Assembly: GCF_001613105.1 (NCBI RefSeq)
Contig: NZ_BDBS01000036.1
Span: 56,817-120,816, forward strand
Length of the DNA: 64,000 nt
Direction: 5' to 3'
Source of the DNA: Nocardia pseudobrasiliensis NBRC 108224
GTDB lineage: Bacteria > Actinomycetota > Actinomycetes > Mycobacteriales > Mycobacteriaceae
Made by a program: the position numbers and the translations under genes. The notes beneath the pieces were generated by a model. The model ran no database searches. It was not told where the DNA came from and saw only the letters and a program-made list of their open reading frames with translations. Of the stretch, positions 8,397-15,718 are shown one piece after another. Every line of letters starts with the position of its first letter. Position 1 is the stretch's first letter.

Positions 8397-8783
8397 GTGA
8401 ACGAACTGGCCTCCATCCGGCAAGTCGCCGATCACTTCGCCGTCCCCGTCTCGACGTTGCACTACTGGGAGCGCCGCGGCCTGATCACCGCCAGCCGTCG
8501 CTCCGGGCATCGGTATTACGACCGCGACCAGGTCTACCGCATCGCGCTGATCCAACGCTGGCGCGGCACCGGCCGACTCCCCATCGACGAGATCGCCACC
8601 GCCCTCGCCACCGAGGATTGGCGCGAGATCGTCACCGCCCGAATAGCCGCCATCGAATCCGATGTGGCCCAACTGAATACGGCGCGCGCCTACCTGCGGT
8701 CCCTACTCGAGTGCCCGCACGGGAATTCCCTCGATCACTGCGCGGCCTTCCGTGCCACCGTCGCCCTTCCTGTTCCAGAATGA
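8397..8783 (+). CDS. MerR family transcriptional regulator
   Basis: A 128-residue MerR protein. The N-terminal winged HTH is clear: ASIRQVADHFAVPVSTLHYWERRGLI followed by RRSGHRYYDRDQVYRIALIQRW, then a dimerisation coiled coil (residues 60-105). The C-terminus has C-P-H-G and DHCAAF, i.e. two cysteines that could bind metal or sense thiols, as in MerR proteins ending CPxG. The start used is GTG 8397 (VNELASIRQ); an in-frame ATG at 8361 would run through the operator. Divergent from the LLM oxidoreductase it probably controls. Confidence 0.85.
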   Translation: MNELASIRQVADHFAVPVSTLHYWERRGLITASRRSGHRYYDRDQVYRIALIQRWRGTGRLPIDEIATALATEDWREIVTARIAAIESDVAQLNTARAYLRSLLECPHGNSLDHCAAFRATVALPVPE

Positions 8784-8787
8784 GCGG

Positions 8788-9222
8788 GTGATCGAAGTTG
8801 GAACGCTGCACGCGGGCGACCGCGCCACCTGGGAGCGACTTTTCGCCGGATACAACACTTTCTACGGTCGAGACCTCACCCTCGACATCGCCGACCGAGC
8901 CTGGAAGGAAATCCAGAGCGCCGACCGCATCCACGCCCTCGGCGCGCGGATAGACCATCAGCTGGTGGGCATCGCGCATTTCCTCGTACACCCGAGCACG
9001 ACGACCGCGGACGTCTGCTATCTCCAGGACCTGTTCACCGATCCGACGGTGCGCGGCAAAGGCGTTGGGCGGGCGCTGATTACGGCCACGCAGAGTTGGG
9101 CCCGGGAGCATGGCTGCGCGCGGGTGTACTGGCATACGCATGAGAGCAATGCGACGGCGCGGCGGTTGTACGACCAGGTCGGGGTGAATCGGGGGTTTAT
9201 CCAGTACGTGGTACAGCTTTGA
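8788..9222 (+). CDS. GNAT family N-acetyltransferase
   Basis: A 144-residue single GNAT domain. Motif A, VRGKGVGRALI, binds the acetyl-CoA pyrophosphate; it is preceded by the CYLQDLFTDP strand and followed by ARVYWHTHESNATARRLYDQVG, the motif B helix with the usual AxxLY. The GTG at 8788 was chosen because it starts just after the MerR stop; an ATG at 8752 would overlap the MerR gene by 32 bp. Substrate unknown. Followed by a strong bidirectional hairpin. Confidence 0.82.
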   Translation: MIEVGTLHAGDRATWERLFAGYNTFYGRDLTLDIADRAWKEIQSADRIHALGARIDHQLVGIAHFLVHPSTTTADVCYLQDLFTDPTVRGKGVGRALITATQSWAREHGCARVYWHTHESNATARRLYDQVGVNRGFIQYVVQL

Positions 9223-9228
9223 CGGCAG

Positions 9229-9254
9229 CGGCCCCGGGGACTCGCCCGGGGCCG
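9229..9254. terminator. bidirectional hairpin between convergent genes
   Basis: A 10-bp GC-only perfect stem (CGGCCCCGGG pairing with 9245-9254) and a 6-nt loop fills the 35-bp gap between the GNAT gene and the convergent DUF397 gene. No T-run on either strand, as is common in actinobacteria. Confidence 0.65.
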
Positions 9255-9257
9255 TGC

Positions 9258-9446
9258 TCAGATGTTTACGATGAAGGTGTCCCAGTCCTCGGCGGTGAAG
9301 GTCAGAGCCGGGCCGGTCGGGTCTTTGGAGTCGCGGACGCCGACTGTGCCGCCGGGGAGGAAGGCTATCTCGACGCACTCCTGGCTGGCACCGCTGTGAC
9401 TGCTCTTGAACCAATCCGCCTCGGATAGATCAACGCTCACGCTCAT
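9258..9446 (-). CDS. DUF397 domain-containing protein
   Basis: A 62-residue protein that is a complete DUF397 domain: ADWFKSSHSGASQECVEIAF, then VGVRDSKDPTGPALTFTAEDWDTFI. DUF397 proteins are small partners encoded next to XRE-DUF5753 regulators (BldB/WhiJ-type systems in Streptomyces). Its start overlaps the 3' end of the XRE gene by 17 bp, the usual arrangement, so both are on one message and translation is probably coupled. Confidence 0.92.
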   Translation of the reverse strand: MSVSVDLSEADWFKSSHSGASQECVEIAFLPGGTVGVRDSKDPTGPALTFTAEDWDTFIVNI

Positions 9447-10335
9447 ACTCCCTTGCGACCTGCCTCAACAGTGCCCTGCTGGCCTCAGGGCTCAACGCTA
9501 CACGCGCCAAAGCTTGGTGCGCGGACCGATAAGCGCGGACGTCATCGTCCTCCCCGTAATATATTGCGCCGCGGTAGCCTTCCACATACACCAGCGCTGG
9601 TTCAATCGGCTCTCCGATAGGCCCTTTCGGGAAGTCCATAATGATCAGGGGTCCGGTCAGCTCTCCCAACGGTATGCCTGCGGAGTAGGGCAGGATTCGA
9701 ATGGTGATGTTCGGTCGGGTACTCATATCCGCCAAGTGACGGCATTGGGCCCGCATTATCCGACGACTGCCGATCACTCGACGGATGGCTGTCTCTTCGA
9801 GGATGAGGTCGAGGCGTACCGGCCGATCCCTGCGAGTGAGCAAGAGCTGGCGTCGGATTCGCATCTCCACCCGCCGCTCGATGTCCATCGGAGACTCGTT
9901 CGGATACCCGTGCCGAAACAGGGTGCGAGCGTAGTCGGCGGCCTGAAGCAGGCCCGGAATCCGTTCCTGGAAGGACGTCAACATTTCAGCCTCGGCCTCC
10001 AGCCCCAGGTAGACATCGAAGTTCGCGGGTATCAGATCGCCATACTTGTGATACCAACTTTTCGAGTTCCCTTGCTGCGCCAGCCCCTTCAGGGCCTCCG
10101 TCGTAGTACCGTCCGCGCCGCAGACCCGACAGAACGCCTCGATGGCATCAAGATCGACACGGGCCGTCGTGCCCGCCTCCATCCGCTGGACAGTCGTCGT
10201 GCCTCTCTCTATGAGCCTAGCTATCTGCGCGATCGTCAACCCTGCGCCGGCTCGCAGATCGCGAAGCAATCGCCCCAGCTGACGCCGGGGTATGGCAGGC
10301 CCGTCGGCTGGATGGGCGGGATCGTTGTCCGGCAT
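9430..10335 (-). CDS. XRE family regulator with DUF5753 (Scr1/WhiJ-like)
   Basis: A 301-residue protein: an N-terminal helix-turn-helix (about residues 17-75; RQLGRLLRDLRAGAGLTIAQIA, then TTTVQRMEAG) and a long DUF5753 effector region (residues 100-290) with the LLQAADYARTLF, VDIER-like and ILPYSAGIPLGELTGPLIIMDF segments. Proteins of this class repress their own DUF397 neighbour and affect development in Streptomyces; they are very numerous in Nocardia and Streptomyces. Start ATG 10335 (MPDNDPAHPAD). The upstream 336 bp carries a palindrome that could be its operator. Confidence 0.9.
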   Translation of the reverse strand: MPDNDPAHPADGPAIPRRQLGRLLRDLRAGAGLTIAQIARLIERGTTTVQRMEAGTTARVDLDAIEAFCRVCGADGTTTEALKGLAQQGNSKSWYHKYGDLIPANFDVYLGLEAEAEMLTSFQERIPGLLQAADYARTLFRHGYPNESPMDIERRVEMRIRRQLLLTRRDRPVRLDLILEETAIRRVIGSRRIMRAQCRHLADMSTRPNITIRILPYSAGIPLGELTGPLIIMDFPKGPIGEPIEPALVYVEGYRGAIYYGEDDDVRAYRSAHQALARVALSPEASRALLRQVAREYERER

Positions 10336-10671
10336 AGCACCCTCCTGGCTATGGATGAAATCCGCGAATTGTGGATGAGACTCATCCGATTTCCGGATCT
10401 TCGTCTCGGCAGCTCCGGATCACGACCTCGGAGAACACACGAATTCAGCCGAATCCTTGCCCCGAGACCACGTTCGAGCTGTGCTTACGCAGCGCCCGGG
10501 AGGGATTTGAAGGAAGAGGTAGCCCCACCCCGATGACCTATGCCGACGGGACGGAACCCGGGCGCACCCACAACTTTACGACCGATTCGGAGCGTCCATG
10601 AGGAATTCGAGAATTATCCGGGCACATCGATTTCACACCGAAGCCATTGGGTGACAGTCGGTTTGGGGGCG
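10336..10671. other. intergenic region between the XRE gene and the AlkZ-like gene 3' end
   Basis: No coding sequence is supported in these 336 bp. It must contain the promoter of the XRE-DUF397 pair. The only structured element I see is GGATGAGACTCATCC at 10373-10387, a perfect 7-bp dyad around one central base, 38-52 bp upstream of the XRE start codon. Confidence 0.5.
10373..10387. promoter_or_regulatory. perfect 15-bp palindrome upstream of the XRE gene
   Basis: GGATGAGACTCATCC, two 7-bp arms around a single A, centred 45 bp upstream of the XRE start. Position and symmetry suit an autoregulatory operator. A partial copy of the left arm (GGATGAA) occurs 20 bp closer to the gene. Confidence 0.45.
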
Positions 10672-11856
10672 CTATCCGCTTTCCACCGTCAGTTCCACCG
10701 AAGACGCACCCCGCAATATCGCGACCTGCTCCGCCTCCGCACCCAACCGGGACCGAAACTTACCCGCTGCCCCGAATGCGGTCACCGTCAGCGACAACTT
10801 CTTACCACTCTTACGCGGCCGCCAGATCCCGACGATCTTCCCATCGACGAGTACCGCCCCCGGCTCGCCGACGGTCTTCCACATCTCCCCATGAAACTTC
10901 TTGTCCACAATGGTTTCTCGATCCCGCAACTGCGTATAGGGATCACGAGGCGGCAACAACCGCACCCCACGCACTTCCTCCGGCGACCGCATTGCCTCGA
11001 GATCCTCGGTGAGAAGCCACCCCTTCCGCCCGTCGAACCCCACCTCGGTCATCTCCCCCGCCAACGGTTTCCACCACGGATCGACATCCGAGACCGCCAC
11101 CCCCAACCACGCCGCGAAATCCTTCGGCGACGACGGACCATAGCAATGCAGATACCGCCGCAGCAACTCCGCCCGAGCCGCCCCGAAAGCCAACTCCCCC
11201 AACGATTCCCCCAACCACTCCTCGACCAATACGAACGGAGCCTTGTTCCCCTCGCGAGGGGCGAAACACACCAGCCCTTCCAACGTCAGAATCCGCAAAC
11301 AAAAATGCACAACCGCCTCCCCCAACGCCAGCCCCCGACCATACGGCCCCGCCGCCTTCCAGTCCTTACGCTGTACGGCAGTCAGTCGAGGCGCGATACG
11401 CCCGGCCAACTCCGCCCCCAACTCATTGATCGCCAACCGCCGCCCCGACAACACCTCCCCGATCTCATCCCCGCAATACCCCACAGCCTCATCCAGCCCC
11501 ATTCCGAGAACGGCCAGTCCCTGCTCGACCCCGCCGATCATGTGCAACCGCCCCGCCTCGGTGGTAGGCAAAACCCCCGCGGTGAACACCCCCGCGTCCG
11601 CACGCGGAAAAAAGAATGGAGCACCCCGCATACACCAGCTCTGCACCAACTCCTTGTCGTCGGCGACCGCCTTGTCCACCGTCTCCGACGTCACCCCGTC
11701 GGCACGAGCATGCATGGCGAGCAACGCCGCCCCCGGCGGACTGTTCTGGATGCCGCACGCCCCCACCACCTTCCCCAACTCCCGAGCGGCCTGCCGTTTC
11801 GTGAGATGGTGTGCTCCGAGCCGAAACACAATCACATCGCTGCCTCGAACCTTCAC
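10672..11856 (-). CDS. winged-helix DNA-binding / AlkZ-like DNA glycosylase family protein
   Basis: A 394-residue protein of the HTH_42/YcaQ (DUF1006) family, which includes AlkZ, the glycosylase that removes interstrand crosslinks and azinomycin adducts. Visible landmarks are the N-terminal ARADGVTSETVDKAV region, the FPRADAGVFTAGVLP segment, the GEAVVHFCLRILTLEGLV helix and the signature LLPPRDPYTQLRDRETIV near residue 310, which matches the conserved DPY(L)xxRDR stretch of the family. GTG start at 11856 with GGAGG six bases upstream. Whether this member is a glycosylase or only binds DNA cannot be told from sequence. Single gene, no biosynthetic cluster around it. Confidence 0.8.
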   Translation of the reverse strand: MKVRGSDVIVFRLGAHHLTKRQAARELGKVVGACGIQNSPPGAALLAMHARADGVTSETVDKAVADDKELVQSWCMRGAPFFFPRADAGVFTAGVLPTTEAGRLHMIGGVEQGLAVLGMGLDEAVGYCGDEIGEVLSGRRLAINELGAELAGRIAPRLTAVQRKDWKAAGPYGRGLALGEAVVHFCLRILTLEGLVCFAPREGNKAPFVLVEEWLGESLGELAFGAARAELLRRYLHCYGPSSPKDFAAWLGVAVSDVDPWWKPLAGEMTEVGFDGRKGWLLTEDLEAMRSPEEVRGVRLLPPRDPYTQLRDRETIVDKKFHGEMWKTVGEPGAVLVDGKIVGIWRPRKSGKKLSLTVTAFGAAGKFRSRLGAEAEQVAILRGASSVELTVESG

Positions 11857-12065
11857 GATCGCCTCCGCTCATCGGAATCATCGCCGTGGCGACAACCTAA
11901 CCCCAACCGAACCGATCATCCCGAGGACTCGGGCGGGAAAACGCGGACCGGTCGGAATACGCACCAGTGGTTCTGGGGGCATTTGAGTATCGGACGACTC
12001 TATAAAATGACTTGCCGGAAGGATTGCTCAGCGGGAGAAGACTTTTCGACGAAAGGCGACCAGAA

Positions 12066-12533
12066 ATGGTTGGGGTGGGGGATAATTCATCGGGCTGTTG
12101 TGACGACGGGACGATCGAGGTCGACCCGGACGATCTCCACGTCATCGGCCACAGGTTCACGACGGCGGCTTCCGATGCCGTCGAGGAATTCGCCAGGTAC
12201 CACACCGACTTGGACGACTATTCCGGCACGGTGTTCACCACCACCCGCGCGGCGCTCATGGACAAGGTCGAAGGTTGGCGTGCGCGGACCACGGGATTAC
12301 TGCACACCGTCGACAGTCACGGTCGCAAATTGCATTCGAGTGCGATCGAATACCGGGCTGCGGACGGCAATGCGCAGGGGGATGTCGCAAAAGTCTCGGG
12401 GCAGGCTGGATACCGGTGGTCACATTCGGCGACGTGCTCGGCTTCGACCCGGAGCAATTGCAGGAGATATTCCGCATCTGCGACTCGGCCAGGGGTTCGT
12501 GCACCGATTCGCGCGATACGCTGCACGGCTTGA
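12066..12533 (+). CDS. EspC-like / WXG100-type ESX (type VII) secretion substrate
   Basis: The first 100 residues look like an ESX-secreted helical hairpin protein (T7SS EspC-type): DDGTIEVDPDDLHVIGHRF, AVEEFARYHTDLDDYSG, then helices to GDVAKVSGQ near residue 116. After that the frame runs another 40 residues of Arg/Ser/Cys-rich sequence unlike the family and overlaps the next gene by 118 bp. The natural stop has probably been lost through a small indel near 12395-12415. Starts at ATG 12066 (MVGVGDNSS). The pair with 12416 resembles ESX substrate-partner gene pairs. It has no ESX machinery nearby. Confidence 0.6.
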   Translation: MVGVGDNSSGCCDDGTIEVDPDDLHVIGHRFTTAASDAVEEFARYHTDLDDYSGTVFTTTRAALMDKVEGWRARTTGLLHTVDSHGRKLHSSAIEYRAADGNAQGDVAKVSGQAGYRWSHSATCSASTRSNCRRYSASATRPGVRAPIRAIRCTA

Positions 12534-13630
12534 ATACGCTGCAGACCTGGAACGGCCCGGCGGCGACGGTCGCCAGAGACTCCGTCGGAAAGACCCGGGT
12601 GGACATCGACAGTCACGGCCAAGAGGTGTCCCAGGTCGGTGCGGCCGCACTGGACTGCTACGAGGAGGGGGTTTCGCTGAAGCAGGAAGCACTCGACTGT
12701 GAGCGGCAAGCCGCGGCGGCACACCTCGCCGTCGATCCCGTCACGGGAACGGTCACCGAGACAATGCTGGGGCCGTTCACCGATTCCCGGCACGTGCTGA
12801 TCGCGAATCTGCAGGCCCGGGTGAACAATGTCGTCGCCGACGCCACACGCTTCGACGAGAACCTCGCGGTTTTGATCCGGGGCGCGGACGGACAGCTGCC
12901 GCTGACCCCGCCGGGCGCGCCGGACGAAAACGAACTCGACCGCCGCGCCAACGAGATCGCCGCATTCCGCGCCGTCTACCACCGCGATCCGATATCCGAG
13001 AACGACTGGCGCATGGCCGATGCCCTGGACACCCACACCTATGACCCGAAATACCAGGGCGTCAAAGCCAATATCGTCATGCAGCGGTTCGATCCGATCC
13101 CCGGCGCGGGCGTATACCGGCAGAACATGTACATCCCCTCCCCGGCCGTCCACAACGTCCTGAATCCCTTCGACGCCGGATCGATCGTCGGCGCCCCGCA
13201 ACCGACCCGCCCCACCTTTGCCCGGCCCCGCCCCCACCCTGCCACCCGGCTGAAAACAGGTCCCGGTGGCGCGGCGAGCACTGGCTACGAACTTGGTGAG
13301 GCGTCGAGAGGCGGGCCGAAGCCATTGCGCGAATGGGTGTCGGGGCCCGGATCACTACGTATCGGGGTGGGTGAGGTAGTCGATTTCATGCGTTCCCTAC
13401 CGGAGCGAGACCGAGCAAGATCAACGTCGCGATCGAGAGCGCGAGGAATCCCGTGGCCCCCACCATATTCCGGTCGCCGCTGCGGATGTGGGCGCCGATC
13501 GCGCCGACGAAGTAGAGCACCAGCCCGATCGCGGCGGCGATTGCGAAGGGCGGGAACCAGATTCCCCAGAGGAGACCGATCGTCGCGGCGATCTGCAGGC
13601 TTCCGAGCACGGCGAGCTGGGGGGTGGTGA
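12416..13630 (+). CDS. ESX-associated WXG-containing protein, 3' end apparently lost
   Basis: From GTG 12416 (VVTFGDVLGFDPEQ) the frame gives an N-terminal helical domain with a WNGPAA (WxG) turn near residue 50, a second helical region to about residue 160, and the stretch RRANEIAAFRAVYHRDPIS...NDWRMADALDTHTYDPKYQGV that I know from larger ESX-linked actinobacterial proteins with a C-terminal domain. Here the normal C-terminus is missing: after about residue 280 the sequence becomes low quality, and from 13386 it is only the antisense of the DoxX gene, giving a run of Arg/Ser residues to 13630. The functional end is uncertain; the gene is likely truncated by a deletion. Confidence 0.5.
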   Translation: MVTFGDVLGFDPEQLQEIFRICDSARGSCTDSRDTLHGLNTLQTWNGPAATVARDSVGKTRVDIDSHGQEVSQVGAAALDCYEEGVSLKQEALDCERQAAAAHLAVDPVTGTVTETMLGPFTDSRHVLIANLQARVNNVVADATRFDENLAVLIRGADGQLPLTPPGAPDENELDRRANEIAAFRAVYHRDPISENDWRMADALDTHTYDPKYQGVKANIVMQRFDPIPGAGVYRQNMYIPSPAVHNVLNPFDAGSIVGAPQPTRPTFARPRPHPATRLKTGPGGAASTGYELGEASRGGPKPLREWVSGPGSLRIGVGEVVDFMRSLPERDRARSTSRSRARGIPWPPPYSGRRCGCGRRSRRRSRAPARSRRRLRRAGTRFPRGDRSSRRSAGFRARRAGGW

Positions 13631-13745
13631 GGTGGACGGCTTCGGCGAATCGACGTATCCACGCCGGGCGGACGAACTTCATCACTCCGGAATGGAGCAT
13701 CGCCAGTGCCAGCAGGACGGACAAGATCAACGTTGCGATATGCAT
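13386..13745 (-). CDS. DoxX-like family membrane protein
   Basis: A 119-residue four-TM protein beginning MHIATLILSVLLALAML. It carries the DoxX hallmark HSGVMKFVRPAWIRRFAE after TM1, then AVLGSLQIAATIGLLWGIWFPPFAIAAAIGLVLYFVGAI and ALSIATLILLGLAP. DoxX-like proteins are linked to thiol redox and organic-compound stress but this short class is uncharacterised. The start at 13745 is adopted because the frame upstream runs into the HxlR gene. Divergent from the HxlR regulator across 49 bp with an operator-like dyad, so it is its probable target. Confidence 0.85.
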   Translation of the reverse strand: MHIATLILSVLLALAMLHSGVMKFVRPAWIRRFAEAVHLTTPQLAVLGSLQIAATIGLLWGIWFPPFAIAAAIGLVLYFVGAIGAHIRSGDRNMVGATGFLALSIATLILLGLAPVGNA

Positions 13746-13768
13746 GACGGCAACGCTAGAAATCCGAT

Positions 13769-13787
13769 AGGTACCTTTTGGTAACCT
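13769..13787. promoter_or_regulatory. imperfect dyad, putative HxlR operator
   Basis: AGGTACCTTTTGGTAACCT lies in the 49-bp divergent spacer between the DoxX-like and HxlR genes. GTAC-CTTT-type dyads with GGTAC/GTAAC arms are typical HxlR/MarR-like sites. It overlaps where both promoters must be. Confidence 0.6.
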
Positions 13788-13794
13788 ACGGATC

Positions 13795-14163
13795 GTGAGT
13801 CCCCCAGCCGGAATCATGTTCATGTCCGACTGCCCCGCGCGCACGGCGATCGAGATCATCGCGAACAAGTGGTCGGTAGTCACCCTGTACGCGCTCATCG
13901 ACGGCCCCAAGCGGCACAGCGAACTCGTCGCCCTGTCCGGCGGAATCTCCCGAAAGGTGCTGACCCAGACGCTGCGTCGCCTACAGAGCAACGGCCTCGT
14001 CGACCGACAGCGGTACGCCGAAGTACCCCCGCGAGTGGAATACAGCCTGACCCCACTCGGCCGGACACTCCAGGAGCCGATAGCAATGCTGACGGAGTGG
14101 GCACAGACACACGGCGAAGAACTCGTCGACTTCCAGGAATCGACCGAATCATTTCGCCCGTGA
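13795..14163 (+). CDS. HxlR family transcriptional regulator
   Basis: A 122-residue winged-helix protein of the HxlR type: CPARTAIEIIANKWSVVTLYAL with the conserved N-terminal Cys (redox or electrophile sensor in some members), KRHSELVALSGGISRKVLTQTLRRLQSNGLV as recognition helix, and EVPPRVEYSLTPLGRTL as wing. GTG start at 13795. Divergent from a DoxX-like gene, the common HxlR-DoxX pairing, so it probably represses that gene in response to a small electrophile or quinone. Confidence 0.92.
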   Translation: MSPPAGIMFMSDCPARTAIEIIANKWSVVTLYALIDGPKRHSELVALSGGISRKVLTQTLRRLQSNGLVDRQRYAEVPPRVEYSLTPLGRTLQEPIAMLTEWAQTHGEELVDFQESTESFRP

Positions 14164-14183
14164 CAGCCGCCACCCGCCGCGGG

Positions 14184-14501
14184 TCAACTCGCCGCCGTCA
14201 GCACCCGCCACGCCTTTCTGGAGCGCGAACGGACCTGTGGCGCGGCATATTCGATTCGCCGACGTGCCTCGGAGGCAGTGATGCGCAGCAGATCACTCAG
14301 TAGATCCGCGGTATCCCGGTAGCCGGTGTCGGCGGCGAGACCGCGACGCTCGGCCTCGGCGACGGCCGCGACCATGGCCGCACCCAGTCGACGCCGGCGG
14401 CGTTCGGTTTCGACGAGGGTGCGCAACAAGTCGACATCGGCCAGTTCCGACCACCTGCGTGCCGGAGCATCCGATGCCACTGCAGTCGAATGTGTATTCA
14501 C
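14184..14501 (-). pseudogene. truncated DUF222 (13E12-type) protein under a LexA box
   Basis: 105 codons encode only the N-terminal helical part of a DUF222 protein: ELADVDLLRTLVETERRRRRL, then AAVAEAERRGLAADTGYRDTADLLSDLLRITASEA. Full DUF222 proteins continue for 300-400 residues and usually end in an HNH nuclease domain; here the sequence stops after residue 92 of recognisable match with RSRSRKAWRVLTAAS. It is therefore a remnant. The GTG start at 14501 overlaps the stop of a 10-codon peptide that begins in the LexA box, as GTGA. In mycobacteria 13E12 genes are known SOS genes, which fits. Confidence 0.75.
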
Positions 14502-14530
14502 GGGGGCGAGCCTACCCCAATCTCGAACAT
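14498..14530 (-). other. 10-codon ORF starting inside the second LexA box
   Basis: ATG at 14530, inside the right half of the LexA box, opens MFEIGVGSPP and stops at 14498-14500, with the stop overlapping the GTG start of the DUF222 fragment. The opening MFEI is identical to that at 1033. It may be a coupled leader peptide or the original start of the DUF222 gene followed by a frame change. Confidence 0.35.
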
Positions 14531-14538
14531 ATGTTCGA
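14523..14538. promoter_or_regulatory. LexA (SOS) box, perfect dyad
   Basis: TCGAACATATGTTCGA fits TCGAAC-N4-GTTCGA exactly and is a perfect 16-bp palindrome. It lies 22 bp upstream of the start of the truncated DUF222 gene on the minus strand. Confidence 0.85.
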
Positions 14539-14568
14539 GAATTCGCCGTGTCGTCTTCTCGGCGCCCG

Positions 14569-14943
14569 TCAGGGAGGAGGTTGGTTGGGAGCGTACTGCT
14601 TCACGATCCATCGGCAGATCGCTTCCACGACATAAGCCCTCTCCGTGTCGTCGAGCGCGTGCCCTGCGGGGATGTCGTGCCAGCGCGCGAGGCAGGTACG
14701 GCAGCAGGTCGCGGTGGCGTGCTGGGCAACGAAAACGGGATGTCCGCGGTAGGGCGTCTGTCGGCCGTCGTTGAGCGGTTCGGCCGGGGCCAGCCTGCGG
14801 GCGATCAGATCCTCGGCGTGCTTGCGCACGATCGCGATGCCCCGCAGGTCGACCACAGCGCGGTCGCGCCCGCGCAGCCGGAACTTCGCACGGAAATGGT
14901 GCTGGCCGATCCGATCCAGCCGGTCGTCGAGTTCGTCGGTCAT
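14569..14943 (-). CDS. DUF4186 domain-containing protein
   Basis: A 124-residue protein matching DUF4186 along its whole length: LDRIGQHHFRAKFRLRGRDRA, then LAPAEPLNDGRQTPYRGHPVFVAQHATATCC and CLARWHDIPAGHAL, ending in an AYVVEAICRWI helix. The paired His and Cys residues (HPVF, QHAT, CCRTC, WH) suggest a bound metal, but the function of the family is unknown. ATG start at 14943. It follows the P-loop kinase gene on the same strand with 23 bp between, probably in one operon. Confidence 0.88.
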   Translation of the reverse strand: MTDELDDRLDRIGQHHFRAKFRLRGRDRAVVDLRGIAIVRKHAEDLIARRLAPAEPLNDGRQTPYRGHPVFVAQHATATCCRTCLARWHDIPAGHALDDTERAYVVEAICRWIVKQYAPNQPPP

Positions 14944-14966
14944 GGGTTCCCGCAGTGTCCCGGCGA

Positions 14967-15533
14967 CTACTCGTGCCCCGCACAACCAGCGAGGAAAGCC
15001 GCGGTCTCGCGATGTGAGCGCGCTCGGATGAATTCGAGGTGCCGGTACGCCGGATCGGCCTGGGCGGCGAGGTAACGTGCACGATTCCGCGCATGGGTCG
15101 TCCACGCCCACATGATCACCGATCGCTCCGGGTCGAGCGACAACATATTCCGCCAATCCTCCCGGTTGCCGTTCCACAACTCGCGCCCGGTGAGCGCGCG
15201 GCCGACGGTTCGCGTGATGATCTGCCGCATGACCAGTGGCCGCGGCAGGTCCAGCCAGACCACTGTATCGGCGCGACTCCACACCAGATCACCGAGCTTG
15301 CCGTGATAGTTGCCATCGATCACCCAGGCGCTCTGCGCGATTCGCTCGGCGACCGCAGCGCGAAATTCGTCCGCGGGCATCGGCGTCCAATCCGCCCGAT
15401 GGTGGATGGCATCGAGTTCGATATGCGGGATACCGAGCTGCCGGGAGATCCTCCTCGCCAACGAACTCTTACCCGACCCCGAAGTGCCCACCACCGAGAT
15501 CCGCCGCCTCTCGACCACGAACGCATTATCCAC
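14967..15533 (-). CDS. P-loop adenylate kinase-like (topology-modulation/FlaR type) protein
   Basis: A 188-residue P-loop kinase. Walker A is GTSGSGKSS near residues 15-23, followed by LARRISRQLGIPHIELDAIHH, the WVIDGNYHGKL segment and VVWLDLPRPLVMRQIITRT, which are characteristic of the small adenylate kinase-related group often called topology modulation protein. The start is uncertain: GTG 15533 gives VDNAFVVERRRISVV, a second GTG 15 bp downstream is possible. Substrate unknown. Downstream gene is DUF4186. Confidence 0.82.
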   Translation of the reverse strand: MDNAFVVERRRISVVGTSGSGKSSLARRISRQLGIPHIELDAIHHRADWTPMPADEFRAAVAERIAQSAWVIDGNYHGKLGDLVWSRADTVVWLDLPRPLVMRQIITRTVGRALTGRELWNGNREDWRNMLSLDPERSVIMWAWTTHARNRARYLAAQADPAYRHLEFIRARSHRETAAFLAGCAGHE

Positions 15534-15559
15534 CGTCGGCCTGCCCGACGGTCGCACCC

Positions 15560-15706
15560 TCCGACGTCCGACGGGTCGCGGAGACCTCGCACACCATCGC
15601 CCGCTGGACCGAAATGAAAGACCGCGGAGGCCACTTCGCCGCACTCGAAGCCCCGGTCGAGCTGACGGCCGACATCCACGCCTTCTTCCGACCCCTGCGC
15701 TACTGA
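15560..15706 (+). pseudogene. C-terminal remnant of an epoxide hydrolase-type alpha/beta hydrolase
   Basis: 48 codons plus stop read SDVRRVAETSHTIARWTEM, then DRGGHFAALEAPVELTADIHAFFRPLRY. The RGGHFAALEAP...IHAFFRPLR segment is the catalytic-His strand and last helix of EphB-type epoxide hydrolases. No nucleophile elbow or upstream homologous part is present; the preceding DNA belongs to the kinase gene on the other strand. The fragment shows that a deletion removed the rest of the gene. Confidence 0.65.
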
Positions 15707-15718
15707 CCGGATCCGGCG

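Noticed and set aside
10540..12702. Plus-strand open frame of 720 codons across the AlkZ-like gene
   Set aside because: Antisense of the AlkZ-like gene, Pro/Arg/His-rich; only the part after 12066 contains real genes in other frames.
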